64,000 bases of DNA from a virus, in the IMG/VR virus record IMGVR_UViG_3300009103_000001, positions 1 through 64,000 of that record. One strand, given 5' to 3'. The position numbers were made by a program, and so were the translations under genes. Positions 18,107 through 26,980 of this stretch are shown piece by piece (position 1 is the stretch's first letter; each line of letters starts with the position of its first letter). The notes beneath the pieces are model-generated. The model searched no databases, was not told the DNA's origin, and saw only the letters and a list, made by a program, of their open reading frames with translations.

Positions 18107-18726
18107 ACCAAGAAGACCAAGAAGATATTTTAAATGTTGTACAAAGATGGGAACCTTTGGGTTTATTAGATGGTTTACCCATTTTAGAAAAAACTGAATT
18201 AGCGGTAATATATGATAATGCTACTAGATTAATGTTATCAGAGATATCTATTAAAAAAATACCTAAAAGCGTTTCAGATATTTTCGATAATGTATTATTA
18301 CCAATATGTAGAAGATTATATAAAAGAGTTGGACCTAATTTTGAATTAGATTTGATGTTAAGTTCATTATTGGATGTTATTAATGAACGTAAGGGTGAAA
18401 TACTTAAAGTAGACCCAAAAGAACCAGAAAAAAATCCTATTGTAAGTTTTTGTATTGAATTTGCGGATAGTTATGAAGATGATACTACAAATAAAAATAT
18501 ATTAACAGATGAAGAATATGGTAATAAAATAGAAAAAATTTTATCATCATTAAAAAATGTTTTGTTAAATGATAATATTATTTCATGGGTAGATTCTAGT
18601 GATGGTGAATATAAAATTAATTTATCAAAAGCTAAAAAAACAAAACAACAAACTAGATTTTATAACCAATCAGTAGCTAAAAATTTATTAAATTCAGCTT
18701 TATCGGAGATTAATAAAGGTATTTAA
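18103..18726 (+). CDS. Hypothetical protein, 207 aa
   Basis: ATGA overlap with the isochorismatase-fold gene. A mostly helical soluble protein with no recognised motif; C-R-R-L-Y-K-R-V-G-P sits near the middle. Context suggests it works with the two preceding genes. It converges with the small leftward gene ending at 18723. Confidence 0.55.
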   Translation: MNQEDQEDILNVVQRWEPLGLLDGLPILEKTELAVIYDNATRLMLSEISIKKIPKSVSDIFDNVLLPICRRLYKRVGPNFELDLMLSSLLDVINERKGEILKVDPKEPEKNPIVSFCIEFADSYEDDTTNKNILTDEEYGNKIEKILSSLKNVLLNDNIISWVDSSDGEYKINLSKAKKTKQQTRFYNQSVAKNLLNSALSEINKGI

Positions 18727-18890
18727 CTTTTATTATTTATGTGTTCTCTCATTTTATTTATTTGTTTATCTATTTCCAAGTTTAAATATTTTATGGTCTC
18801 GTCATCATCAGTTTTATGTAACCATTCTTTAAGCCTTTCAATATTATCGATATAATTTTGTAATACTTTATAATAGTCACTATCTTCCAT
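18723..18890 (-). CDS. Small helical protein, 55 aa
   Basis: I use ATG 18890 (M-E-D-S-D-Y-Y-K) rather than the longer GTG form at 18917, because ATATTTAT sits between the two. Predicted as two acidic/basic helices, possibly a coiled coil. Function unknown. Confidence 0.5.
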   Translation of the reverse strand: MEDSDYYKVLQNYIDNIERLKEWLHKTDDDETIKYLNLEIDKQINKMREHINNKS

Positions 18891-18952
18891 TAAATTTTTT
18901 AATATAAATATTGACACTTAGTTAGATTATTACTATAATTTAAATATTAAAT

Positions 18953-19023
18953 GCGGGTGTAGCTTAATATAAAGAGCGTTCAACATCCAGTTGGAAGGTG
19001 AAGGTTACTCCTATCCACCCGCT
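18953..19023 (+). tRNA. tRNA-like RNA, possibly tRNA-Gly(UCC), unusual arms
   Basis: A perfect 7-bp acceptor stem joins GCGGGTG (18953-18959) to CACCCGC (19016-19022), with a D-arm-like GCTT...GAGC and a 5-bp anticodon stem TTCAA/TTGGA enclosing C-A-T-C-C-A-G. Read as a standard 7-base loop, the anticodon is TCC (Gly). Three things are abnormal: no G-G in the D-loop, no T-T-C in the T-loop (only about 20 bases remain for variable loop plus T-arm), and A instead of T at position 33. It may be a degenerate tRNA, an armless-type tRNA or a tRNA mimic. Confidence 0.5.
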
Positions 19024-19038
19024 CTAAAAACTCTTTAA

Positions 19039-19326
19039 ATGAAAAAATATAAATTAAGAAGTGGTTCAGATATACATTTAGATTCATTAGATAATGTTAT
19101 ACATAATTCTGATTTTGATTCTGTATTAGGAAAAATAAATTCAGAATTTAGATTCATCCCTAATGGTAAAATATGTTTAGAACAAGGATTAACATCAGAA
19201 ATGTTAATTGCTATAACAGAAGTAATAAAAGAAAAAGCTGGTATAGGTAAAAAGAAAGATGATTATATTACTGACATCATTAAGGGAAAAGACACATCCA
19301 AAACGGAAAAAGAACTCTGTGGATAA
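19039..19326 (+). CDS. Hypothetical protein, 95 aa
   Basis: It starts 16 bases after the tRNA-like RNA. A small acidic/basic protein with D-S-V-L-G-K-I-N-S-E-F-R-F-I-P-N-G-K and a Lys-rich tail. No family recognised. It overlaps the following gene by one base. Confidence 0.5.
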   Translation: MKKYKLRSGSDIHLDSLDNVIHNSDFDSVLGKINSEFRFIPNGKICLEQGLTSEMLIAITEVIKEKAGIGKKKDDYITDIIKGKDTSKTEKELCG

Positions 19327-19541
19327 TGGAAAACCTTTATTATAAAATATCTAATTTAGATTTAGATATTAAATTTAAGAAGAATACCCATAAATATAAT
19401 AATGAGGAAAAACACTTCCCAAAAATAGTAGAAATAATACATAAAGGTGATGATATCACAGAGTTAATCGATAGAAATCTACTAGAATCAATCCAATCAG
19501 ACATTTATAAAAAAATAAATAACATTAACACTAATGATTGA
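19326..19541 (+). CDS. Hypothetical protein, 71 aa
   Basis: The start shares a base with the previous stop (TAATG). Short charged protein with no recognised motif. Its last codons abut the GATATTTAT motif that precedes the metallopeptidase-like gene. Confidence 0.5.
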   Translation: MENLYYKISNLDLDIKFKKNTHKYNNEEKHFPKIVEIIHKGDDITELIDRNLLESIQSDIYKKINNINTND

Positions 19542-19548
19542 TATTTAT
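19540..19548 (+). promoter_or_regulatory. GATATTTAT motif before the HExxH leader gene
   Basis: GATATTTAT ends 5 bases before the ATG at 19554, the same arrangement as at 7530, 38910, 57841, 61398 and 62296. Confidence 0.5.
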
Positions 19549-19553
19549 ATCAT

Positions 19554-21026
19554 ATGGGTAATGTTAAAAAAATAATCAAAAAACTTTTAGTAGAAGTGGC
19601 AGGAATATCTTTCGAGGTTAGAAAATGGTCTAACATAATAGGTAATTATGTAGATAATGTATATGCAGAAGAAAAAAAGAAATTAGAAAAAGAAAGTAAT
19701 GATAAACCACAACAATCAAAAAGTTGGGGTAGTACAACACCTTCGTATAATGATTTTGATTATGACGCATCATTAGGCTTCACACATTTTCAACATGATA
19801 AAGATGCTGATGTTCACGAATATGATAGAATAGTAGATGAAGCTTATCTTTATGCTGATGAATTACAGGTTACACCAGACGCTAGACATGAATGTCCTAA
19901 CATAGATAAGGCTATATCTGGTATTTTATTAAAAATAACTTTAGATGGGGTGGGTGGTATAGATGTAGAATCAGCTCAAGGGTCTAAATTAGATGATTCT
20001 TTTATTGATTGTGTTATTGAATTAGTAGAAGACCATATGGTTTCTGGACAAGATTTTTATGACATGAGTTATAATACTTTACACGCAATGAGGGAAGATG
20101 AGGAAGATTTTGGTTGGACATTCCCTAAATATGATAGTAAAAATAAAAAATGGTGGGAAATAGATAGAAGTAGTTATGGTGGTTATGGTGGTTACAGTGG
20201 TTACAAACGTTTAATTCCAGATATTAAAAAAATAGAGATAAATGGTAAAGATTATCCTGAAGCTTATAAAGATTTTAGTGTTGATAAGTGGGTTATAGAA
20301 GATTCTTATAGAACTGAATATGACCATTGGAAGTCTGGTTATAATGATGAGGGTGAATATATTGTATATTTAAATATGAGTATTGGGCCTAATTTTGGTG
20401 GCTCAGCCTTAACACACGAAATTAAACATGCTTATGATGATTGGAATAGGATGAGACATGGTGGTAAACCTATCAGAGATTCTTGGGAAATCCAAAACAT
20501 ATATACAAAGGATTTTGAAAAATTAGTTTTAGGTGCTGGTCGTGATTTAAATCAAGCATTAACTTCAATTATAAGATATTATTATTTGGGTTCAAATTTA
20601 GAAACGCCAGCGTATCTTGAGAATGAATATGATAATGTATCATTTATGGGAAATTATCGTGAAACAGCTAAAAAATTAATGAATTTTAAAGCTAAAAACT
20701 ATATGAAAGAAAATGGTGAACCAGCTAAAGGTTTACAAGAATCTTGGGAAAAGTTAATAAAAGAATTTGATATACCACTTTTTAGAAAATTTAAAAATGT
20801 TATTAATTTTTTAGAATATACAGAAAAATATTTTAATAAAAGAGGTAGAAATATATTAAAACGTATCGATAAGATGAGGTATGTTCACGATAAACCAGAA
20901 CCTAAACCAGTAGTTGGTAAATGGAAAAGTAAGAGTTGGGATGATTATAAAAAAGAAATAGAGAATAATCGAAAAGATAATAATCGAAAAGATAATAATC
21001 AAAACCAATTAAAATTACCATTTTAA
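19554..21026 (+). CDS. Putative zinc metallopeptidase with capsid-targeting-type leader, 490 aa
   Basis: The leader M-G-N-V-K-K-I-I-K-K-L-L-V-E ends in L-V-E (residue 14), a possible prohead-protease site. The central domain contains A-L-T-H-E-I-K-H-A-Y-D-D, with the HExxH zinc-binding motif at residues 288-292, and further Glu/Asp downstream that could supply the third ligand. A Gly/Tyr-rich stretch (about 205-218) precedes it, and the tail has repeated R-K-D-N-N units. If packaged, it would be a virion protease delivered to the host. The third ligand and target are unknown. Confidence 0.65.
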   Translation: MGNVKKIIKKLLVEVAGISFEVRKWSNIIGNYVDNVYAEEKKKLEKESNDKPQQSKSWGSTTPSYNDFDYDASLGFTHFQHDKDADVHEYDRIVDEAYLYADELQVTPDARHECPNIDKAISGILLKITLDGVGGIDVESAQGSKLDDSFIDCVIELVEDHMVSGQDFYDMSYNTLHAMREDEEDFGWTFPKYDSKNKKWWEIDRSSYGGYGGYSGYKRLIPDIKKIEINGKDYPEAYKDFSVDKWVIEDSYRTEYDHWKSGYNDEGEYIVYLNMSIGPNFGGSALTHEIKHAYDDWNRMRHGGKPIRDSWEIQNIYTKDFEKLVLGAGRDLNQALTSIIRYYYLGSNLETPAYLENEYDNVSFMGNYRETAKKLMNFKAKNYMKENGEPAKGLQESWEKLIKEFDIPLFRKFKNVINFLEYTEKYFNKRGRNILKRIDKMRYVHDKPEPKPVVGKWKSKSWDDYKKEIENNRKDNNRKDNNQNQLKLPF

Positions 21027-21064
21027 TACTTTCCTAATACAGTTATTTTTTCTATACTTAACAT

Positions 21065-21502
21065 ATGGATAAAATAATAAGAAATTTAAGAGATTGTCTT
21101 TTAGCTAAAAAAAACGGTAAAAAAGTACCTAATTTATTTAGAAGTAAAATTACTAAAGAAACTTATGGTAATTATTGTTATTTTGCTTTTAATGACGATG
21201 GTGTAGATTCCAAAATCACATCAATATCAATAATAGTAGAGAAAGAAAAAGTTTCATTAATAAAAAATATTTTTAATAAACAAAAAACATATATTTATAA
21301 AATGAGATTAGTTGTAGATTGTTCAAATACTGACAAAAAATTTAATTTTAATTCAAAAGAAAAACCGATAATAAAAGAAATTTATCATTTAATGGATGAT
21401 TGTATCGACACATACCATGAAAAAACAATTAAGTATTTAAATGAAATAACTAAAGCAGATATTAGTTTAGTTAATAATAATAATATAACACATAATTTTT
21501 AA
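21065..21502 (+). CDS. Hypothetical protein, 145 aa
   Basis: A Lys/Asn-rich soluble protein with two predicted beta sheets. No recognised motif. It ends 7 bases before dnaK and may share its transcript. Confidence 0.5.
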   Translation: MDKIIRNLRDCLLAKKNGKKVPNLFRSKITKETYGNYCYFAFNDDGVDSKITSISIIVEKEKVSLIKNIFNKQKTYIYKMRLVVDCSNTDKKFNFNSKEKPIIKEIYHLMDDCIDTYHEKTIKYLNEITKADISLVNNNNITHNF

Positions 21503-21509
21503 AAATAAT

Positions 21510-23366
21510 ATGGGAAAAATTATAGGAATAGATTTAGGTACCACAAACTCTTGTGTTGCCGTAATAGAAGGAAGTGAAACAAAAATAATAGTTAACGGAG
21601 AGGGTAAAAGAACAACACCTTCAATAGTTTCCTATTTAGATGATGAGATTAAAGTTGGTGACCCAGCTAAAAGACAAATGGTTGTTAAACCAGATAAAAC
21701 AGTATATTCAATAAAAAGATTTATTGGGTTAAAATACGATGAAGTTAAAGATTACTTAAATAAAGTATCTTATAAGATAGTTAAAAGTGGTAAAAATTTA
21801 AAAGTAGACGTTGGTGGTAAAAAACTATCACCACAACAAATATCAGCGACCGTACTACAAAATTTGAAGAAAACAGCTGAAGACTATTTAGGGTCTGAGG
21901 TTACTGAAGCGGTTGTTACTGTACCAGCTTACTTCAATGACGCTCAAAGACAAGCAACAAAAGAAGCTGGTGAAATAGCTGGATTAAAAATAAGTAGAAT
22001 AATAAACGAACCAACAGCCGCAGCTTTAGCTTATGGTATGGATAAGAAAAAAGATGATATGACTATTGCTGTATATGATTTAGGTGGTGGTACGTTTGAT
22101 GTATCTATTCTTGAGTTAGGTGATGGGGTATTTGAAGTTAAATCTACTAATGGTGACACAAATCTTGGTGGTGATAATTTTGATGAAGCTATAATAGATT
22201 GGTTAGTGGAGGAATGTAAAAAGGATTTTGGTTTTGATATTAGTAAAGATACACAAGCATTACAAAGAATAAGAGAAGCTTCTGAAAAGGCTAAATGTGA
22301 GTTGTCATCATCATCAACTACTGAAATAAATTTACCATATATAACTGTTACAGATGCTGGGCCACAACATTTAGTTAGAAATTTTAGTAGAACAGATTTT
22401 GATAAGTTAACATCTGATTTAGTAAGTAGAACTTTAGAACCTTGTAAAAAGGCATTAAAAGATGCCAATCTAAATACTAAAGATATTGATGAAATTATTT
22501 TGGTTGGAGGGTCTACTAGAATTCCTGCAGTACAAGAAGCTGTTGAAAAACTATTTGGTAAAAAACCATCTAAGAATGTTAATCCAGATGAGGTTGTTGC
22601 CATGGGTGCAGCAATACAAGGTGGTGTGTTATCTGGTGATGTTAATGATGTGTTATTATTAGATGTTACACCATTATCTTTAGGTATTGAAACTGTTGGT
22701 GGTGTTATGACTAGGTTAATAGAGGCCAATACAACAATACCAACTACTAAAAGTCAAGTTTTCTCTACGGCAGCAGATAATCAACCAGCGGTAGATATAC
22801 ATGTGTTACAAGGAGAAAGACCAATGGTAGCAGATAATAGAACATTAGGCAGATTTCAATTAACGGATATACCACCAGCAATGAGAGGTATACCCCAAAT
22901 AGAGGTTACCTTTGATATTGATTCTAATGGTATTATTAATGTATCAGCTAAAGACAAAGGGACCAACAAAGAACAAAACATAAAAATTGAATCTGGAAGT
23001 AGTTTAAGTGAAGAAGAAATTGAAAGAATGAAACAAGAGGCTGAAATGAATATGAAAGCTGATGAAGAAAAGAGAAATAAGATTGATAAAATAAATCAAG
23101 CAGACACTTTAATTTTCCAAACGGAAAAACATTTAAAGGAACTTGAAGAGAAACTATCTGATGAAGATAAAGAAATAATTGTAGAATCTTTAAATGAACT
23201 TAAAGAGTCTAAAACTAAAGAAGATTTAAAAGAAATTGAAACTAATATAGAAAAATTAAATTCAAAATGGCAAGAAGTATCGTCTAAAGTTTATCAGACA
23301 GATGAAACATCAAGTGACACCCAAGACAATGAAGCAACAGATGTTGAATTTGAGGAAGTTAAATAA
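21510..23366 (+). CDS. dnaK: Chaperone DnaK (Hsp70)
   Basis: A complete 618-residue Hsp70. The ATPase domain has phosphate motif 1 ([10 protein letters not shown], 5-14), the linker-facing [11 protein letters not shown] motif, [10 protein letters not shown] and G-G-S-T-R-I-P. The substrate domain follows from about 385 ([11 protein letters not shown]), then a helical lid and an acidic tail. It is full length with no missing motif, so probably active. Bacteroidota DnaKs look alike, so recent acquisition from the host is plausible. No dnaJ or grpE is nearby, so it would use host co-chaperones. It could fold the many head-targeted polyproteins. Confidence 0.95.
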   Translation: MGKIIGIDLGTTNSCVAVIEGSETKIIVNGEGKRTTPSIVSYLDDEIKVGDPAKRQMVVKPDKTVYSIKRFIGLKYDEVKDYLNKVSYKIVKSGKNLKVDVGGKKLSPQQISATVLQNLKKTAEDYLGSEVTEAVVTVPAYFNDAQRQATKEAGEIAGLKISRIINEPTAAALAYGMDKKKDDMTIAVYDLGGGTFDVSILELGDGVFEVKSTNGDTNLGGDNFDEAIIDWLVEECKKDFGFDISKDTQALQRIREASEKAKCELSSSSTTEINLPYITVTDAGPQHLVRNFSRTDFDKLTSDLVSRTLEPCKKALKDANLNTKDIDEIILVGGSTRIPAVQEAVEKLFGKKPSKNVNPDEVVAMGAAIQGGVLSGDVNDVLLLDVTPLSLGIETVGGVMTRLIEANTTIPTTKSQVFSTAADNQPAVDIHVLQGERPMVADNRTLGRFQLTDIPPAMRGIPQIEVTFDIDSNGIINVSAKDKGTNKEQNIKIESGSSLSEEEIERMKQEAEMNMKADEEKRNKIDKINQADTLIFQTEKHLKELEEKLSDEDKEIIVESLNELKESKTKEDLKEIETNIEKLNSKWQEVSSKVYQTDETSSDTQDNEATDVEFEEVK

Positions 23367-23671
23367 TGACTAAAAAACGTAAAACATATTTAAGTATTTT
23401 AATTACATTAACCGCTATAAGTGCATTAACAATATATTTGACAGTACCCAAATATTTTTTTTATAACCCAACTTATAAAGATAGGTGTATTCAAAAAAAA
23501 GAATGGATATATAAAATAGATTCTTGTGATGACGATTCTGAATTAAAAAGACAAATATGGTTAGATAGTTTATTGCTAGAAGATGCTAAAATATACGATA
23601 TACATACATTAGAAGAATATTTTGAAAAACACGATTCATTAGTTAAACAAAGTGATGGAAGAGATAAGTAA
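23366..23671 (+). CDS. Membrane-anchored small protein, 101 aa
   Basis: The start overlaps the dnaK stop. One N-terminal transmembrane helix (about 8-27) is followed by a charged domain with two Cys (C-I-Q-K-K-E-W...D-S-C). Unknown function. Confidence 0.55.
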   Translation: MTKKRKTYLSILITLTAISALTIYLTVPKYFFYNPTYKDRCIQKKEWIYKIDSCDDDSELKRQIWLDSLLLEDAKIYDIHTLEEYFEKHDSLVKQSDGRDK

Positions 23672-23843
23672 AATAGATATGATTATATATCTGAGAAAAA
23701 GAGGTTGGAGACCTTTATGGTCAGAAGATAATTGGATAGATGGTAATAGGGTTTATAGTAATCCAGATTGGGCAGGAACTAGTTTAGACAAGGCCTATCA
23801 GTATGTTAAAGAAAACGAACATTTATATATAGAAGAAGATTAG
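23652..23843 (+). CDS. Hypothetical protein, 63 aa
   Basis: Overlaps the previous gene by 20 bases; an ATG at 23655 is also possible. Trp-rich short protein (R-G-W-R-P-L-W-S-E-D-N-W). No known family. Confidence 0.5.
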   Translation: MMEEISKIDMIIYLRKRGWRPLWSEDNWIDGNRVYSNPDWAGTSLDKAYQYVKENEHLYIEED

Positions 23844-23845
23844 TA

Positions 23846-24037
23846 ATGACTACACAAGAAAGAGATTGGGTATTAGGATTACCCAAAGAAACCAAACTTA
23901 GGTTTTTAGAAGATGCTTTAAAAGAAGATAATTTTAAAATATTTTTACAGATAAGTAAAATATTATTAGACGCACCATTATGTGATGGTGGGATATCTAC
24001 AGAAGAAATAGAAGAAGTAAGAAAAAAATATATTTAA
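23846..24037 (+). CDS. Hypothetical protein, 63 aa
   Basis: Small predicted helical protein beginning 2 bases after the previous stop, as expected in a tight operon. No motif recognised. Confidence 0.5.
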   Translation: MTTQERDWVLGLPKETKLRFLEDALKEDNFKIFLQISKILLDAPLCDGGISTEEIEEVRKKYI

Positions 24038-24046
24038 AACAATAAA

Positions 24047-24244
24047 ATGAACAAAAGTTATATTATAAAGAAAACCATGAGAAAATCTGATGGTAAAAAA
24101 ATACATATATTTATGACAAACGGTCAAAGTGAGATTTTAGAAATGGAAGATAAAAATATTGCTAAAAAGTTTGTTAAAGTATTAAATGAAAATTCAGATA
24201 GTGGTTGGAAGTATACCTTACATTCCATTTCAACACCTAAATAA
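24047..24244 (+). CDS. Hypothetical protein, 65 aa
   Basis: Basic alpha/beta small protein (K-I-H-I-F-M-T-N-G-Q-S-E-I-L-E), perhaps a short beta barrel. Last gene before the promoter of the esterase. Confidence 0.5.
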   Translation: MNKSYIIKKTMRKSDGKKIHIFMTNGQSEILEMEDKNIAKKFVKVLNENSDSGWKYTLHSISTPK

Positions 24245-24256
24245 TTAAATAATTTA

Positions 24257-24286
24257 TTGCCTTTAAATTTATTTTAACTATATTTG
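24257..24286 (+). promoter_or_regulatory. Bacteroidota-type promoter for the esterase
   Basis: TTG (24257-24259), 19 bases, then TATATTTG (24279-24286), a full match to the host housekeeping promoter form. The ATG at 24295 lies only 8 bases further, so the mRNA would be almost leaderless. Confidence 0.7.
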
Positions 24287-24294
24287 TAGTTAAT

Positions 24295-24768
24295 ATGGAA
24301 ATTTTATATTTACACGGCTATAAGGGTGAACCTAACGAAAAAAGAATTAAATATTTAAAAGGGTTAGGCCATAATGTTATTGCCCCACATATAGATTACG
24401 ACAACGAACCAAACATATTCATAGAATTACTTAAATTAGATTATGACTACATTATAGGTAATTCTTTAGGTGGTTATTTAGCTTTCTATATTTCTAAATA
24501 TAAGGGAGTAAAATCTATCTGTATTAACCCACCGTTACATATGGATTTAAAAGTTAATATTACAATACCAAATATCGATGAGTTACCAATACAAAAACCT
24601 TGTAGTGTTATACTTGGTATGGATGATGATGTGGTTAACCCAAAAAAAGTTATTGATTGGTTAATAGAAAATAAACCTTATTGTGACTTACATGTGTATG
24701 ATGGTGTTGGACATAGATATCATATAAATGATTTTATAAATATGGTTGGTCACCTAATAAAAAAATAG
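24295..24768 (+). CDS. Small alpha/beta hydrolase (YqiA-like esterase)
   Basis: 157 residues beginning I-L-Y-L-H-G-Y (oxyanion region), with nucleophile elbow G-N-S-L-G-G (Ser57), a late acid region G-M-D-D-D-V-V and catalytic His in G-V-G-H-R-Y-H. Length and motif spacing fit the UPF0227/YqiA esterase family. The substrate is unknown. It has its own host-type promoter, so early expression is likely. Confidence 0.75.
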   Translation: MEILYLHGYKGEPNEKRIKYLKGLGHNVIAPHIDYDNEPNIFIELLKLDYDYIIGNSLGGYLAFYISKYKGVKSICINPPLHMDLKVNITIPNIDELPIQKPCSVILGMDDDVVNPKKVIDWLIENKPYCDLHVYDGVGHRYHINDFINMVGHLIKK

Positions 24769-24799
24769 AATTTAAACAGTAAAACTAATATTTATTAAT

Positions 24800-25522
24800 A
24801 TGGGTTTAGATAAAAACATAAAAATGATTACTAGAAATATTTTGTTAGAAGAGTTTGACGATGTATCTAAAAGTGTACGTAAAGAACTTTTATCTAGAAT
24901 GGAGAAAGATAAGGAAGAAGAATATTATGTTTTTGACGATGATGAGGTAAAAACAGACCCAACTAAAGGTGTTGTAGCACCATCTAGAAAAGTTATAGAC
25001 AATGTATGTAGAAGAGCTAAAATATGTGATGAACAAGGTCCGATAACATTTGGACAACTAGAACTTTTAATTAAAGCAGCACAAAAAAGAAAGTTTGGTA
25101 TAAACATGGGTGAAGGTGTGTATAAATCATTTATAAGATTATTACCATGGTTTATACCACAAATTGCTATAGCAGCATTTTTAGGTAGTGGATTAAGAGC
25201 AACAAATAAAGTGGTTAAACCAGCTTTAGAGACAACAAAAGGTTATAAGAGATGGTGGGGTAAAGTTGTTACAAATGTAATGGATTTAGTTGAAGGTGAG
25301 TTACCAATTAATGACCCATTTAATAAAATATTTTTTATAAGTGATGGTATGTTAGAATTGTTGAATGAAAAATCTAAAATTAAATTTGCTAGATATATTG
25401 CTGAAGTTGCAGCATCTAAACCAAAAAATGAAGTTGTACCAGACTATTTTGTTGAAAATGAACTTAGAAGTTGGTTAAATAAAAAATATTTACTAAATCC
25501 ACCATTAAAACCACAAAAATGA
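24800..25522 (+). CDS. Leader-bearing protein, 240 aa
   Basis: The leader M-G-L-D-K-N-I-K-M-I-T-R-N-I-L-L-E-E-F-D-D ends in L-L-E (residue 17). The mature protein has a basic N-terminal half, a hydrophobic segment (L-P-W-F-I-P-Q-I-A-I-A-A-F-L-G) near residue 115-130 that could insert in a membrane, and a helical C-terminus. AATATTTAT upstream at 24787 resembles the window's promoter word. Family unknown. Confidence 0.6.
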   Translation: MGLDKNIKMITRNILLEEFDDVSKSVRKELLSRMEKDKEEEYYVFDDDEVKTDPTKGVVAPSRKVIDNVCRRAKICDEQGPITFGQLELLIKAAQKRKFGINMGEGVYKSFIRLLPWFIPQIAIAAFLGSGLRATNKVVKPALETTKGYKRWWGKVVTNVMDLVEGELPINDPFNKIFFISDGMLELLNEKSKIKFARYIAEVAASKPKNEVVPDYFVENELRSWLNKKYLLNPPLKPQK

Positions 25523-25779
25523 TTCGTAAAATAATAAAAGAAGAACTATTAAAAGAGTTAGATATGAGTATTGAAAGAGGTTTATTATCATATTTAATGA
25601 TAAATTATGAAACTATGGATAATAGTTTTACAAAGAGACATGGTGATGGTGAAGAATGGTTCACAAAAGAAGAAATGATAAAACACATACAAACAAAGTT
25701 TAAAGTTAATAAAGATATGGCAACAAACATTATAGAAGCTTATTTAGAATCTGAAAATAATAAGAATTTTGGTGTTTAA
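25519..25779 (+). CDS. Leader-bearing protein, 86 aa
   Basis: ATGA overlap with the preceding leader gene. The leader M-I-R-K-I-I-K-E-E-L-L-K-E-L offers I-K-E (residue 8) and L-K-E (residue 13). The body is a small helical domain with T-K-R-H-G-D-G-E-E-W-F, resembling a short DNA-binding winged helix only loosely. Confidence 0.55.
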   Translation: MIRKIIKEELLKELDMSIERGLLSYLMINYETMDNSFTKRHGDGEEWFTKEEMIKHIQTKFKVNKDMATNIIEAYLESENNKNFGV

Positions 25780-25809
25780 TATTTTATGTTTTTTTATTAT
25801 AATTCCATT

Positions 25810-26196
25810 ATGGAAAATAAAAACCCAGCAGCAGGTGTACTGTTAATTTGTGACAAAAAATTTTTATTAGCTAAAAGAAGTCATAAATGTAATTACCCAC
25901 ATAAATGGGCTATTATAGGTGGAGCAATGGATGTTGGTGAAACATCTTTAACAACAATTAAAAGAGAGTTAAAAGAAGAAACCCAAATAAATTCAGGAGA
26001 TATCAAATTTGTTTTTTTTGAGAGACAATTAGAACTAGATAGACCTTTTGATTTCTATTTGGGTTTTTGTGATAAAGAATACTCTTGTATCTTAGACCAT
26101 GAAAATGATGATTGGGGTTGGTTTACAATAGATAATTTACCCACACCCCTATTTCCAACATTGAATAAAACATTAAATAAAATATTTAAAAAATGA
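25810..26196 (+). CDS. Nudix hydrolase, 128 aa
   Basis: Start at ATG 25810 (M-E-N-K-N-P-A-A-G-V), since the upstream ATG at 25786 only adds a non-homologous stretch. A complete Nudix box G-G-A-M-D-V-G-E...R-E-L-K-E-E-T lies at about 43-65, with all metal ligands present. The K-W-A-I-I-G-G-A context is like MutT/NudA-type enzymes acting on nucleoside triphosphates. Unlike the gene at 16800, it keeps every consensus residue. Confidence 0.8.
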   Translation: MENKNPAAGVLLICDKKFLLAKRSHKCNYPHKWAIIGGAMDVGETSLTTIKRELKEETQINSGDIKFVFFERQLELDRPFDFYLGFCDKEYSCILDHENDDWGWFTIDNLPTPLFPTLNKTLNKIFKK

Positions 26197-26387
26197 AAAA
26201 ATATTATTGTATTTATGAGATAATAAGTAAAACTAAATTTGGTACTGTTGAATCAGAAGAAAAGGAAGTTTTAAAAAATAAAACATTTTCAGAACACTCA
26301 GCAGTTCAATGGGTTAGTGAACATCTTAGTAAGGAAAAATATAAGGAAAATGTTTATAGAATAAAACCTATATACGCAAATGAATAA
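26193..26387 (+). CDS. Hypothetical protein, 64 aa
   Basis: ATGA overlap with the Nudix gene. A short beta-rich protein; Y-C-I-Y-E-I-I-S-K-T start and S-A-V-Q-W-V-S-E-H centre. No family recognised. Confidence 0.5.
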   Translation: MKKYYCIYEIISKTKFGTVESEEKEVLKNKTFSEHSAVQWVSEHLSKEKYKENVYRIKPIYANE

Positions 26388-26751
26388 AGTTTTTTTAATA
26401 GATATTGATGGTACCATTTGTGATGATATCAAGAATGAGGATAGTCATTTATTTTCTACAGCTAAACCATTTAAAAATGCTTTAAGTATAATTAATAAAT
26501 GGTATGATGAAGGTAATGTTATAACATATTTTACGGCTAGAGAAAATAAAGATAGAGAAGTAACAGAAAAATGGTTAGAAGATAATGGTTTTAAATATCA
26601 TGCATTAATAATGGATAAACCAAGGATTAAAGACAATCAAATATATCATTGGATTGACAATAAACCAACTAGAGCTACAACATTTAAGGGTGCTTGGACA
26701 GAACTTAAAAGAGTTAACACTGAGATAGATGTTTTCGATGATGAAGAATAA
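26380..26751 (+). CDS. HAD-family phosphatase, 123 aa
   Basis: Motif I F-L-I-D-I-D-G-T (Asp8, Asp10), motif II Thr in Y-F-T-A-R-E, and a Lys plus W-I-D-N-K-P motif III/IV region. Short HAD proteins of this form in phages act as 3'-phosphatase or nucleotidase domains, like the phosphatase half of polynucleotide kinase. No kinase half is present. It lies in a tight run of small enzymes. Confidence 0.7.
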   Translation: MNKVFLIDIDGTICDDIKNEDSHLFSTAKPFKNALSIINKWYDEGNVITYFTARENKDREVTEKWLEDNGFKYHALIMDKPRIKDNQIYHWIDNKPTRATTFKGAWTELKRVNTEIDVFDDEE

Positions 26752-26980
26752 AAATACACCGACATTAGATTTACACGGAACAAAACATAGAGATGTTTTT
26801 AGAAAAGTAGATGTGTTTATTGGTGAACATTTATTAAAAGGTACGACAAACCAAATATTTATTATAACTGGACATAGTAAAGACATGAAAAATCTTGTAA
26901 ATAAAGTCTTAGGTGATTATGAGTTATATTCACAAGAAAGTATAATAAATAATGGTTTATTAGTTGTAGACTTAACATGA
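26741..26980 (+). CDS. Smr-domain protein, 79 aa
   Basis: The start is uncertain (ATGs at 26729, 26738 and 26741; the last gives M-K-N-K-N-T-P). T-L-D-L-H-G is the hallmark of the Smr domain, followed by I-I-T-G-H-S-K-D-M, the conserved G-(R/H)-G-x-(H/S) region. Smr domains nick or cleave nucleic acids, and stand-alone short ones are often RNA or ribosome related. Overlaps HAD and M23 genes. Confidence 0.65.
   Translation: MKNKNTPTLDLHGTKHRDVFRKVDVFIGEHLLKGTTNQIFIITGHSKDMKNLVNKVLGDYELYSQESIINNGLLVVDLT

Noticed and set aside
22031-22729. Long leftward open frame opposite dnaK
   Set aside because: It is the antisense shadow of a clearly conserved dnaK; low-complexity composition and no start context.
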